Source: Lentzea californiensis
GTDB lineage: Bacteria; Actinomycetota; Actinomycetes; Mycobacteriales; Pseudonocardiaceae
Assembly: GCF_024648825.1 (NCBI RefSeq)
Contig: NZ_JANBBE010000002.1
Span: 248,001-312,000 of the forward strand
DNA length: 64,000 nucleotides
Reading direction: 5' to 3'
In this document: positions 54,104-61,680 of the stretch, in pieces
Layout: each line of letters opens with the position of its first letter
Numbering within the stretch: the first letter of the stretch is position 1
Notes under the pieces: generated by a model
The model's database searches: none
The model's input: the letters and a program-made list of their open reading frames with translations, nothing else
What the model was told of the DNA's origin: nothing
Translations under genes and position numbers: made by a program

Positions 54104-54781
54104 ATGGGAAGTTCGGACTCAGCGCTTGCCGCCGAGCGGCTGCGCATGGACGGGGTGCTGGTTCAGCACTTCCGTGAGTCAGGGCTCACCGGTGTCCGCT
54201 GGGACCAGTTCCACCGCCAGCTTCTCGGGCGCGGACTGCTGATCGTTACGAAACTCGTGCGGTCCGGCGCCATGTTCTCCCGCTGCGGGCACCAGGGCCG
54301 TTACCTGAACAAGCAGGACATCCCGCCGCAGGAAGCCGAGGAACTGGCGAGCGACGCGGTGTACGACGGGTTCGTCTACTTCCGGGACCGGGGTCTGCTC
54401 GGCCGGGAGTGGTCGGCGGAACACGGACTGCCGTTGGACGAGTACTTCGTCAACGCGTGCGTGCTCGCGTTCCCGAACGTGTACCGGCGCTGGCAGACGC
54501 GTGCACACGGCTGGCAGGACGTGCGGCTCGTGGAAAGCGTCGCCTCGCTCGAACACGTGGTCACCGAGGCGACGCCCGAGGACGCGGTCATCGAGCAGGC
54601 GGCGGCGAACGCCGCGTTCGCGACGCTGAGCGAGGACGGCAAGCGGTTGCTCTTCCTTCATGACCAGGGCTATTCGCATGCGGAGATCGGTGAGTTGATG
54701 CGACTCACCCCGCGCGCGGTCGAAGGACGGATCCGGCGGGCGCGTCTCGCGGTGCGCCGGCGTCCAGAAGAGGAACGGTGA
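54104..54781 (+). CDS. Divergent sigma-70-like protein
   Basis: The 225-residue protein has a clear region 4 (LSEDGKRLLFLHDQGYSHAEIGELMRLTPRAVEGRIRRARLAV). Its N-terminal half only vaguely resembles region 2 (RGLLIVTKLVRSGAMFSRCG, IPPQEAEELASDAVYDGFVY). It is longer and more divergent than its three neighbours. ATG 54104 has only a weak ribosome site (CAGGGGG). Its TGA overlaps the next GTG start. It may be a sigma factor or a sigma-like transcription regulator. Confidence 0.8.
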   Translation: MGSSDSALAAERLRMDGVLVQHFRESGLTGVRWDQFHRQLLGRGLLIVTKLVRSGAMFSRCGHQGRYLNKQDIPPQEAEELASDAVYDGFVYFRDRGLLGREWSAEHGLPLDEYFVNACVLAFPNVYRRWQTRAHGWQDVRLVESVASLEHVVTEATPEDAVIEQAAANAAFATLSEDGKRLLFLHDQGYSHAEIGELMRLTPRAVEGRIRRARLAVRRRPEEER

Positions 54782-55506
54782 TCTGCGTGGAGTTCACACC
54801 CGGCCTGCACCGCAAGGTGCCCGCGGAAGCCGTTCAAGGCTCGTCCGTGGGTGGGCCGGTCTCCGCTTCCAGGGGGACCCTCGACGCGTTGGTCGAGCGG
54901 ACCGCCGGCGGCACCAAGGAGCCGGTCGACCCGCCGGCACCCTCCTACTACTCGAACCGCCCGCAGACCGCGGACGAACACGTCGCGCGCGCTGTCGCCG
55001 GTGATCGCGCCGCCATCGAACGGCTGCTCGGCACCATCCGGCCGTTGATCGTGCGGTACTGCCGTGCGCGCGTTGGATCGTTCGCCTCGGCGGACGACGT
55101 TGCGCAGGACGTGTGCCTGGCCGTGCTGACCTCGTTGCCGTCGTACCGCGACCAGGGGCGTCCGTTCCTGGCGTTCGTCTACGGGATCGCGGCGCACAAG
55201 GTGGCGGACTCGTTCCGCAGCGCCTCACGCAACCGCGCCGAGGCCGTGTCCGACCTGCCGGAGTCGATGGACACCGCGGCCGGGCCTGAGCAGCGCGCGA
55301 TGCAAGGAGAGCTCTCGGACCAGATGGCGACGCTTCTGCGCGTGCTGCCCGAGAAGCAGCGCGAGATCGTCGTGCTGCGTGTGATGGTGGGGTTGTCGGC
55401 GGAGGAGACGGCCGAGGCGGTCGGGTCGACGCCCGGTGCGGTCCGGGTCGCGCAGCACCGTGCGCTCTCGCGGTTGCGCAAGGAGCTCAATAACGCCAGC
55501 GAGTGA
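54778..55506 (+). CDS. ShbA/SigD-like sigma factor, paralogue 3
   Basis: The 242-residue protein has an extra N-terminal 60 residues (LVERTAGGTKEPVDPPAPSYYS) not found in the other two. Region 2 has SADDVAQDVCLAVLTSLPSYRDQ and region 4 has LPEKQREIVVLRVMVGLSAEETAEAVGSTPGAVR. GTG 54778 overlaps the preceding stop by four bases (GTGA). Its end overlaps the convergent glutamine synthetase-like gene by 20 bases. No anti-sigma gene is seen. Confidence 0.88.
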   Translation: MICVEFTPGLHRKVPAEAVQGSSVGGPVSASRGTLDALVERTAGGTKEPVDPPAPSYYSNRPQTADEHVARAVAGDRAAIERLLGTIRPLIVRYCRARVGSFASADDVAQDVCLAVLTSLPSYRDQGRPFLAFVYGIAAHKVADSFRSASRNRAEAVSDLPESMDTAAGPEQRAMQGELSDQMATLLRVLPEKQREIVVLRVMVGLSAEETAEAVGSTPGAVRVAQHRALSRLRKELNNASE

Positions 55507-56797
55507 TGTTGGCGATTCCCTGCGGGCTCGCGTCCTTGTACCGCTCCATCTCACCGCGCCGCACGTCGGCGATCGTGCCCGCCAGCTCCTGGCCGAACGC
55601 CTCGGTGAGCACGGTGTCCTTCTCGAACTCGTCGACGGCTTCCTTGAGCGACGTGGGCAGGCGCTGGACGTCGCCGAGCAACGCCGGGTCGACGTTCAGG
55701 CCTTCGGGCAGCACGGCCTGGGTGGCGATGCCGTCCAGACCGGCCGCGACCACGCCCGCGACGAGGAGGTACGGGTTCGCGGTCAGGTCGAAGCACTTGA
55801 TCTCCAGGTTGTCCCGGATCAGGCGCAGCGCCGTTTCGCGGTTCTCCTCGCCCCACGCCACGAACGGTGCCGCCCACGTGTTCGGCACGAGCCTGAGGTA
55901 GCTCGCGAGAGAGGGCGCGCCGATCGCGCACAACGCGCGGAGGTGGTTGAGCACGCCCGCGCTGAACTGCCGCGCCTCGTCCTGGAAGCCGTCGAAGAGG
56001 TTCGTGCCGTCGCGCCAGAGGCTGAGGTGCAGGTGACCGCCGTTGCCGACGCCGCCGTTGACGACCTTGGGGGAGAACGACGGGCGCATGCCGTGCCGGA
56101 TCGAGACGGCGCGGATGGTCTCCTTGACGAGCACGGCCGTGTCCGCGGCGGCCAGCAGGTCCTCCGGCGCGGTCGAGACCTCGAACTGGCCGGCGGCGTA
56201 CTCGGGGTGGAACTGGAGGACCTCGACGTCCTGCTGGTCCAGGGCGTTGAGGAGGTCGACGCAGTAGTCGGACAGCTCCACCTGACGGGCGTGCCCGTAC
56301 GCGGACCCGCTGGTCGCGGGGACCCAGTCGTCGGTGCCGGACTTGCCCAGGCACCACTCGACCTCGAAGCCCGCCTGGGCGGTGAGACCCGCGTCGGCGA
56401 GGTTCCGGACGGCCTTGCGGGCCTGCAGGCGCTGGTCCATCGGATAGGGGACGCCGCTCTGGAAGTGGCGGTCGGCGGGCGCCCAGGCCCAGCCCGGCTG
56501 GCCCGCGAGCACGGTGAGGCGCTCGAGGTCGGGGTGCAGCCGCAGGTCGCCGACCGGGCCGCCGGCGAAACGGCCCTGAATGATCCAGTCGTCGAAGAGG
56601 AAGACGTCGAACACCGGTGACGCGCCCACGCCGTGCGCCGCCGCGTGAGCCAGCCTGCGCAGGGGGACGGACTTGGTGCGGATGATCCCGCTGTTGTCGA
56701 CCCAGGTGAGCGCCACGACGCTCACGTCCCGCGCGTTAAGCCCGTCGAAGAGTTCCGTCGCCCGGTCGAACCGCTGGTCCCGTTCCGCAGAGTCCAC
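55487..56797 (-). CDS. Glutamine synthetase-fold protein (GlnA3/FluG C-terminal type)
   Basis: The 436-residue protein has the glutamine synthetase catalytic domain. Seen are the metal-binding FEVEWCLG (E), VEVLQFHPEYAAGQFEVS, NGGVGNGGHLHLSLW and NRETALRLI. The N-terminal beta-grasp domain is present (VALTWVDNSGIIRTKSVPL). It lacks the conserved adenylylation Tyr of GlnA, so it is more like gamma-glutamylpolyamine or FluG-type enzymes. The GTG at 56797 is 12 bases from the divergent amidohydrolase start. A role in amine or nitrogen metabolism is inferred. Confidence 0.85.
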   Translation of the reverse strand: MDSAERDQRFDRATELFDGLNARDVSVVALTWVDNSGIIRTKSVPLRRLAHAAAHGVGASPVFDVFLFDDWIIQGRFAGGPVGDLRLHPDLERLTVLAGQPGWAWAPADRHFQSGVPYPMDQRLQARKAVRNLADAGLTAQAGFEVEWCLGKSGTDDWVPATSGSAYGHARQVELSDYCVDLLNALDQQDVEVLQFHPEYAAGQFEVSTAPEDLLAAADTAVLVKETIRAVSIRHGMRPSFSPKVVNGGVGNGGHLHLSLWRDGTNLFDGFQDEARQFSAGVLNHLRALCAIGAPSLASYLRLVPNTWAAPFVAWGEENRETALRLIRDNLEIKCFDLTANPYLLVAGVVAAGLDGIATQAVLPEGLNVDPALLGDVQRLPTSLKEAVDEFEKDTVLTEAFGQELAGTIADVRRGEMERYKDASPQGIANITRWRY

Positions 56798-56809
56798 GAT
56801 CCTGAGGGT

Positions 56810-57907
56810 ATGGGCATCTTGCCGTTCGTCGCCGAACTCGGGCTGATAGACCACCATTGCCACGGTGTGCTGCGCACCGACAGCGCTCGTCCGGAGTTCG
56901 AGTCGTTGTTGCTGGAGGCCGATGCGGTCTCCCCGCTCGGTGGGTCGTTCTTCGACTCCGCCCTGGGGTTCGCGGTGCGGCGGTGGTGCGCGCCGTTGCT
57001 GGACCTGCCTCGGCACGCGTCCGCCGACGAGTACCTCGAACGGCGGAACTCGCTGCACATCGCCGAGGTGTCGCGCACGTTCCTGATGGCGTCCGGGATC
57101 CACACGTTCCTGGTGGACGGCGGGTTCCAGCCCGATCGGCTGCTGTCGGCCGCCGAACTGGCCGGGCTGGGCGGGGGTGTGGCGCACGAGATCGTGCGGC
57201 TGGAGGTCCTGGCGGAGACGTTGAGGCCTTCGGTCTCGCCCTCGGAGTTCGTCGACCTCGTCCGGTCGCGGCTCGCCTCGTCGTCGGCGGTGGGGGCGAA
57301 GTCCGTTGCGGCGTACCGGATCGGGCTGGGTCTTCCCGGCGTGCGGCCTGCCGACGCGGAGGTGGAGCGTGCGGTGGCGACGTGGTCGTCCGGGCGGCTG
57401 GAGGATCCGGTGGTGATCACCTGGCTGGCCTGGGAGGCGCTGGACGCCGGGCTGCCGTTGCAGTTCCACGTGGGGTACGGCGACTCGGACCTCGACCTGC
57501 ACCAGTGCGATCCGTCGTTGCTGACGCCGTTCCTGCGGGCGACCGCCGCCCTCGGTGTGCCGGTGTTGCTGCTGCACAACTACCCGTTCCACCGGCAGGC
57601 CGGGTACCTCGCGCAGGTGTTCCCGCACGTGTTCTGCGACCTCGGGCTGGCGACGCACGGGCTGGGACATCAGGCGTCGCGGGTGTTCGCCGAGGCTCTG
57701 GAGATCGTGCCCTACGGGAAGTTCCTGTTCTCCTCCGATGCCTTCGCCCTGCCCGAGCTGTACTACCTCGGCGCGTTGCTGTTCCGGCGCGCGTTGTCGG
57801 ACTTCCTGGCCGATGGGCTGCGGAGTGATGCGTTCGCGGACGACGACGCGCACCGCATCGCACGGCTGATCGCGTCGGAGAACGCCTCGCGGGTTTACGA
57901 ACTGTAG
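56810..57907 (+). CDS. Amidohydrolase (FluG N-terminal type)
   Basis: The 365-residue protein has the amidohydrolase superfamily N-terminal metal motif DHHCHG (residues 14-19), QFHVGYGDSDLDLHQCDP and FLFSSDAFALPELYYLGA. It resembles the N-terminal domain of fungal FluG and bacterial FluG-like proteins, whose C-terminal domain is a glutamine synthetase. Here that second domain is encoded by the divergent gene. ATG 56810 has only a weak ribosome site. It is upstream of dinB but has no obvious link to it. Confidence 0.88.
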   Translation: MGILPFVAELGLIDHHCHGVLRTDSARPEFESLLLEADAVSPLGGSFFDSALGFAVRRWCAPLLDLPRHASADEYLERRNSLHIAEVSRTFLMASGIHTFLVDGGFQPDRLLSAAELAGLGGGVAHEIVRLEVLAETLRPSVSPSEFVDLVRSRLASSSAVGAKSVAAYRIGLGLPGVRPADAEVERAVATWSSGRLEDPVVITWLAWEALDAGLPLQFHVGYGDSDLDLHQCDPSLLTPFLRATAALGVPVLLLHNYPFHRQAGYLAQVFPHVFCDLGLATHGLGHQASRVFAEALEIVPYGKFLFSSDAFALPELYYLGALLFRRALSDFLADGLRSDAFADDDAHRIARLIASENASRVYEL

Positions 57908-57915
57908 GATTCGCG

Positions 57916-57931
57916 TCGAACTCACGTTCGA
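57916..57931. promoter_or_regulatory. LexA (SOS) box upstream of dinB
   Basis: TCGAACTCACGTTCGA is a perfect match to the actinobacterial SOS box TCGAAC-N4-GTTCGA. It ends 11 bases before the dinB ATG, next to the ribosome site, so LexA would block transcription there. Confidence 0.92.
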
Positions 57932-57942
57932 AAGGGGTGTTC

Positions 57943-59217
57943 ATGGGTCGCAGTGCGAACCTGCCACGCGGCCTGGTCGACCGGTTCCGTGCGCGTGATG
58001 GCGTCTGGCCTGACGACACGGGCTGCCGGATGCTGCACGTCGACATGGACGCCTTCTACGCGTCAGTGGAGATCCGCGAACGCCCTGAGCTCGAGTCCGT
58101 GCCCGTCGTTGTCGGCGGCGTCGGCGGTCGGGGCGTCGTGAGTTCCGCGAACTACCTCGCGCGTGAGTACGGCGTGCGTTCCGCGATGCCCACGGCGCAT
58201 GCCCGCCGTTTGGCGCCTCACGCGGTGTACCTGCCGCCGCAGTTCGATCTCTACCAGGAGGTCTCGCGCGGGGTCATGGCGATCTTCCGCGACATCACCC
58301 CGCTGGTGGAGCCCCTTTCCCTGGACGAGGCCTTCCTCGACGTCGGTGGCGCGCTCCGCCGGCTCGGCCTGACGCCCGGTGGCATCGGGGAGCTGATCAG
58401 GGCCCGCGTGCTGGCGGACCAGGGCGTGTCCTGTTCGGTCGGGGTGTCTTCGACGAAGTTCCTCGCGAAGCTCGCCTCGGGCATGTGCAAGCCCGACGGC
58501 ATGATGGTCGTGCCCGCCGCTGCTTCTCTCGAGTTCCTGCACCCGCTGCCGGTCTCCGCTTTGTGGGGCGTGGGCGCGAAAACCGCTGCGAGGCTCGAAG
58601 GACTGGGTCTGGAGACCGTCGCCGACGTGGCCGCCACGCCTCTGCCGCGCCTGCGCCGCAAGATCGGCGTGGCCCTGGCGGAGCACTTGTACGCGCTGGC
58701 CTCCGGGGTGGACGACCGCGCCGTGGTGCCGGAGTCGCGGGAGAAGTCGATCGGCGCGGAGGAGACCTTCGAGGTCGACGTCGCCGACCGCGCGCTGCTG
58801 CGCCGCGAGTTGCTGCGCCTGTCGGAGCGCTCGGCGGGTTCGTTGCGCGCCAAGGGACTGCACGGCCGGACGGTGTCGATCAAAGTCCGCTTCTCCGACT
58901 TCACGACGATCACCCGCTCCCGCACCCTGCCGGTGTCGACCGACGTGACCCAGGAGGTCTACCGGGTGGCCGCCGAGCTCCTGGACACCCAGGTGCCGCC
59001 CGGCGACGTCCGTCTGATCGGTGTCCGAATAGAGGGTCTTGACAACGCCGACTCCGCCCAGCAACTGATCTTCGACGCCCCGGAACGAGGCTGGCGCGAA
59101 GCCGAACAAGCCGCCGACCAGGCCCGTTCCCGCTTCGGCTCGCTGGCCGTCCGCCCGGCCTCACTGCTCCGCGACAGTCCAGAAAGGACAGCGGACTTCG
59201 AACCGAAGCCCGAGTGA
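57943..59217 (+). CDS. dinB: DNA polymerase IV (Y-family)
   Basis: DinB is an error-prone translesion polymerase. The 424-residue protein has the Y-family catalytic motifs MLHVDMDAFYASVE (about 30-43) and EPLSLDEAFLDV (about 123-134), the latter with the SxDE pair. The thumb helix-hairpin-helix is LWGVGAKTAARLEGLGLETV. ATG 57943 is preferred over GTG 57937 because AAAGGGG ends five bases upstream. The LexA box just upstream makes SOS induction likely. Confidence 0.96.
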   Translation: MGRSANLPRGLVDRFRARDGVWPDDTGCRMLHVDMDAFYASVEIRERPELESVPVVVGGVGGRGVVSSANYLAREYGVRSAMPTAHARRLAPHAVYLPPQFDLYQEVSRGVMAIFRDITPLVEPLSLDEAFLDVGGALRRLGLTPGGIGELIRARVLADQGVSCSVGVSSTKFLAKLASGMCKPDGMMVVPAAASLEFLHPLPVSALWGVGAKTAARLEGLGLETVADVAATPLPRLRRKIGVALAEHLYALASGVDDRAVVPESREKSIGAEETFEVDVADRALLRRELLRLSERSAGSLRAKGLHGRTVSIKVRFSDFTTITRSRTLPVSTDVTQEVYRVAAELLDTQVPPGDVRLIGVRIEGLDNADSAQQLIFDAPERGWREAEQAADQARSRFGSLAVRPASLLRDSPERTADFEPKPE

Positions 59218-59302
59218 TCGCGACTTGTCCACAGCCCCTGACTTGTCCACAGATCCGCTCACCCCCGAACCCCCCACCATCCCCAGCCCCCACCATTGAC
59301 CC

Positions 59303-59962
59303 ATGCGCCACCCCATCGACCTGGAAGCACTGGGCACCCTCTTCGTCCACCGAGTGGCCCCAGTGGCAGCCCTGATCCACATAGGACTGTCCTCGTCCCT
59401 GATCGACCAGCGGTCCCGCCCAGGCGGCCCCTGGCAACGCCTGTTCCCGAGCATCTTCCTGCTGTCCAGAGCAGGCCCGTCCCGGGAACAACTGGTGCAG
59501 GCCGCCCTCCTCTACGCAGGAGAGGGCGCGATGCTCACCGCGTTCGACGCCCTCTACCTCCACGGCATGAGGTCCGTCCTGCCGACAGCGGACGCCATCC
59601 ACGTCCTGGCCCCGCGCAACTCCAACGCCTGGGGCCACGGCACCCTGCGCCTGGAACGAACAGACCGCCTACCGAAACCAGCCCTGCGCCGAGGCTTCCA
59701 CGTGGCCCCCTTGGAACGCGCGGCGGTGGACGCGATCCGCCGAACCCGCTCGATCCCGGACACCAAGGCCATCCTCGACGAGGTGTCGCACTACGTGGGC
59801 ATCCAAGCCCTCAGGGCCGAGCTGGCCATGGCCCCGCGCAAGGGCACCGCCCTGGCCCGCAAACTCCTGGGCGACTCCCCGTCCCGCCAGCTGGAACTGG
59901 CCGTGATGGACCACCGCCCACCATCAGTCCCACAAGCCCGAACCCCACAGCCAGTCGGCTGA
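59303..59962 (+). CDS. AbiEi-like antitoxin/hypothetical DNA-binding protein
   Basis: The 219-residue protein resembles the actinobacterial proteins annotated as AbiEi-type antitoxins or DUF559-associated proteins. It has an N-terminal winged-helix-like region and the block IHVLAPRNS, LRLERTDRLPKPALRRGFHVAPLERAAVDAIRR. No AbiEii nucleotidyltransferase toxin or VSR-type nuclease domain is seen. It follows dinB by 85 bases. Function is uncertain. Confidence 0.68.
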   Translation: MRHPIDLEALGTLFVHRVAPVAALIHIGLSSSLIDQRSRPGGPWQRLFPSIFLLSRAGPSREQLVQAALLYAGEGAMLTAFDALYLHGMRSVLPTADAIHVLAPRNSNAWGHGTLRLERTDRLPKPALRRGFHVAPLERAAVDAIRRTRSIPDTKAILDEVSHYVGIQALRAELAMAPRKGTALARKLLGDSPSRQLELAVMDHRPPSVPQARTPQPVG

Positions 59963-59970
59963 CCCGCCCA

Positions 59971-60336
59971 GCCCACAAGGCTCCCCGGCCAACCTCAACC
60001 CCGAGCTGCCCGGCAGCGCGCGTCCGTCCTCGGCGGCGTCCGGACACACCTGTCAGGCAGCGCCGCCGCACACCAGCCTCGCCGCTGAGTCGATGACCTC
60101 GCTCAGCAGCGGCGCCGTGTACCAGATCAACAGTGGTACCGACATCTCCGCCCCAGCGGCCGCGCCCACAAGGCATCCTGGCCAACCCCAACCGTGCGCT
60201 GCCCGGCAGCGCGAATCCGTCCCCGGCGGCGTCCCAACACATCAGCCTGGCAACACCGCTGTGCACGAGCCTCGCCGCTGAGCCGACGACCTCACTCAGC
60301 AGCGGCGCCGTGCACCAGATCAGCAGTGATGCCGAC
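59971..60336. repeat. 173-bp direct duplication in an intergenic region
   Basis: Two copies, 59971-60143 and 60164-60336, each 173 bp, share GCCCACAAGGC at the start and CTCAGCAGCGGCGCCGTG near the end, with about four-fifths identity by eye, separated by 20 bp. Neither copy contains a convincing gene. This 598-bp gap (59963-60561) otherwise shows nothing coding; the minus-strand open frames have no family signature. Confidence 0.7.
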
Positions 60337-60561
60337 GGCTCCGGCCCAGCGCCTCGCCCGCCAACCGGCGCCTCGTGTACCGCGAGGCTCCGCCGCCGAC
60401 CCCTAGTGGACGCGAGTCGATCCCGCCTAAGCCAGCCGCCGAATCGCACCTGATGTGGCACCCAAATCTCAACCGCCCCAGGCCTAAGCCCGCCCACCCA
60501 GAACGAAGCCGGCCAGCTCCATCGGATGCGGCACCCGAACCCCACCCACCGAAAGGAGCCA

Positions 60562-61662
60562 CTATCGAACCGGAGCCTTGACCCCCCTGCCCTTGGCCGC
60601 AGCCTTGACCGCGATCCCTCGCTGGCTCAAGAACTTCAGCCGAGGCTCAGCGAAGTAGTCCCAAGGCCCCGCATCCGCCAAAGCCCCCAATGCCCGGAAC
60701 TGCCCCACGGCCTCCTCGAACCGCTGCAGCTCGAGCAAGGCGTAGATCGCATACCCACGGTCGTTCCGCAACGCATAGGTGTCGGCACCCTCATCCGCCA
60801 ACCGATCCACCAGCGCGTCGAGTGCCCCGACAACCGCGGGCGACTTCCACACGTCGGGCGAGGTGCCCTCAGCCTCGTAAGCAGCCTGCAGCGGCAGGGA
60901 CAGGAGCTTGGGCGACTTGGCTGCGGCTTCGACCGCGAACGCCAAGGCCAGCTCATCCGACCCGTGCCACTTGCGGCACCAGTACTGCAGGGCCTGCGCG
61001 TGTCCGTTGTGGTGCAGGGGATCGCGCGACATCAGTTCCGCCCAGATCGCGCGGAACTCGTCGTGCTCCACCTGCAGGCCGCGGGCCAGCGTCAGCGTCG
61101 TGTTCCACGGCGTCGGGTCGTCCGGCAGCACTGCGGCGGCGACACCTGCTGCCTCGCGGGCCTCGAACAGGACGCGGTGGAAGCCCTCGAACTGTTCGCG
61201 GGTGGTCTGGGACGAGGTGCCGCTGCCTCGGATATCCCAGGCGAGGGAGACCAGCGACATCGCGTGCACGACGATCCAGTGCGGGTCACCGGGGCGGGCG
61301 GTCTGCCAGGCGTCCATCCAGGTGTCGTCCTTGGCGGCGAGGTCGGCGAGGGTCCAGACGACGCGCTGGCGGCGGTCCCAGTCGCCGTAGGTCGACGTGA
61401 CGAGGTCGGCGGCGTTCTCCCAGTTGCCAGCTCGGACGTCGTCCTTCACGGCGGCGAGGGCCAGGTCCTCGATCGGCGAGGTGGTGGTCACCTCCGCGTC
61501 GGGGACGAGGCCGTAGCGCTCCGGGTGGGTTTTGGGCAGGACGTGTGAAGCCACGACGTCGGAAGGGAGTTCGTCGATCTCCACGCCCAGCCGCTTCGCT
61601 TCGCGCATCAGGCGGATGACGGTGATGAGTTCCTTGGGCTTGAACAGAAGTGAGAGCACCAC
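60562..61662 (-). CDS. Hypothetical protein, TPR-like helical (DUF4034-like)
   Basis: The 366-residue protein is largely helical, with repeated W-rich segments (AWDIRGSG, WNTTLTLARGLQVEHDEFRAIWAELMSRDP, ALQYWCRKWHG) like DUF4034-type proteins with helical repeats. No catalytic motif or signal peptide is seen. GTG 61662 has AGGAG 13 bases upstream. It follows the M48 peptidase gene by 18 bases in the same orientation, so the pair may be an operon. Confidence 0.75.
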   Translation of the reverse strand: MVLSLLFKPKELITVIRLMREAKRLGVEIDELPSDVVASHVLPKTHPERYGLVPDAEVTTTSPIEDLALAAVKDDVRAGNWENAADLVTSTYGDWDRRQRVVWTLADLAAKDDTWMDAWQTARPGDPHWIVVHAMSLVSLAWDIRGSGTSSQTTREQFEGFHRVLFEAREAAGVAAAVLPDDPTPWNTTLTLARGLQVEHDEFRAIWAELMSRDPLHHNGHAQALQYWCRKWHGSDELALAFAVEAAAKSPKLLSLPLQAAYEAEGTSPDVWKSPAVVGALDALVDRLADEGADTYALRNDRGYAIYALLELQRFEEAVGQFRALGALADAGPWDYFAEPRLKFLSQRGIAVKAAAKGRGVKAPVR

Positions 61663-61680
61663 GGGGTTTCTCCTGAACGC

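Noticed and set aside
59811-60545. Minus-strand open frame across the 173-bp duplication
   Set aside because: Trp/Gly/Arg-rich composition without a family motif; more likely non-coding.
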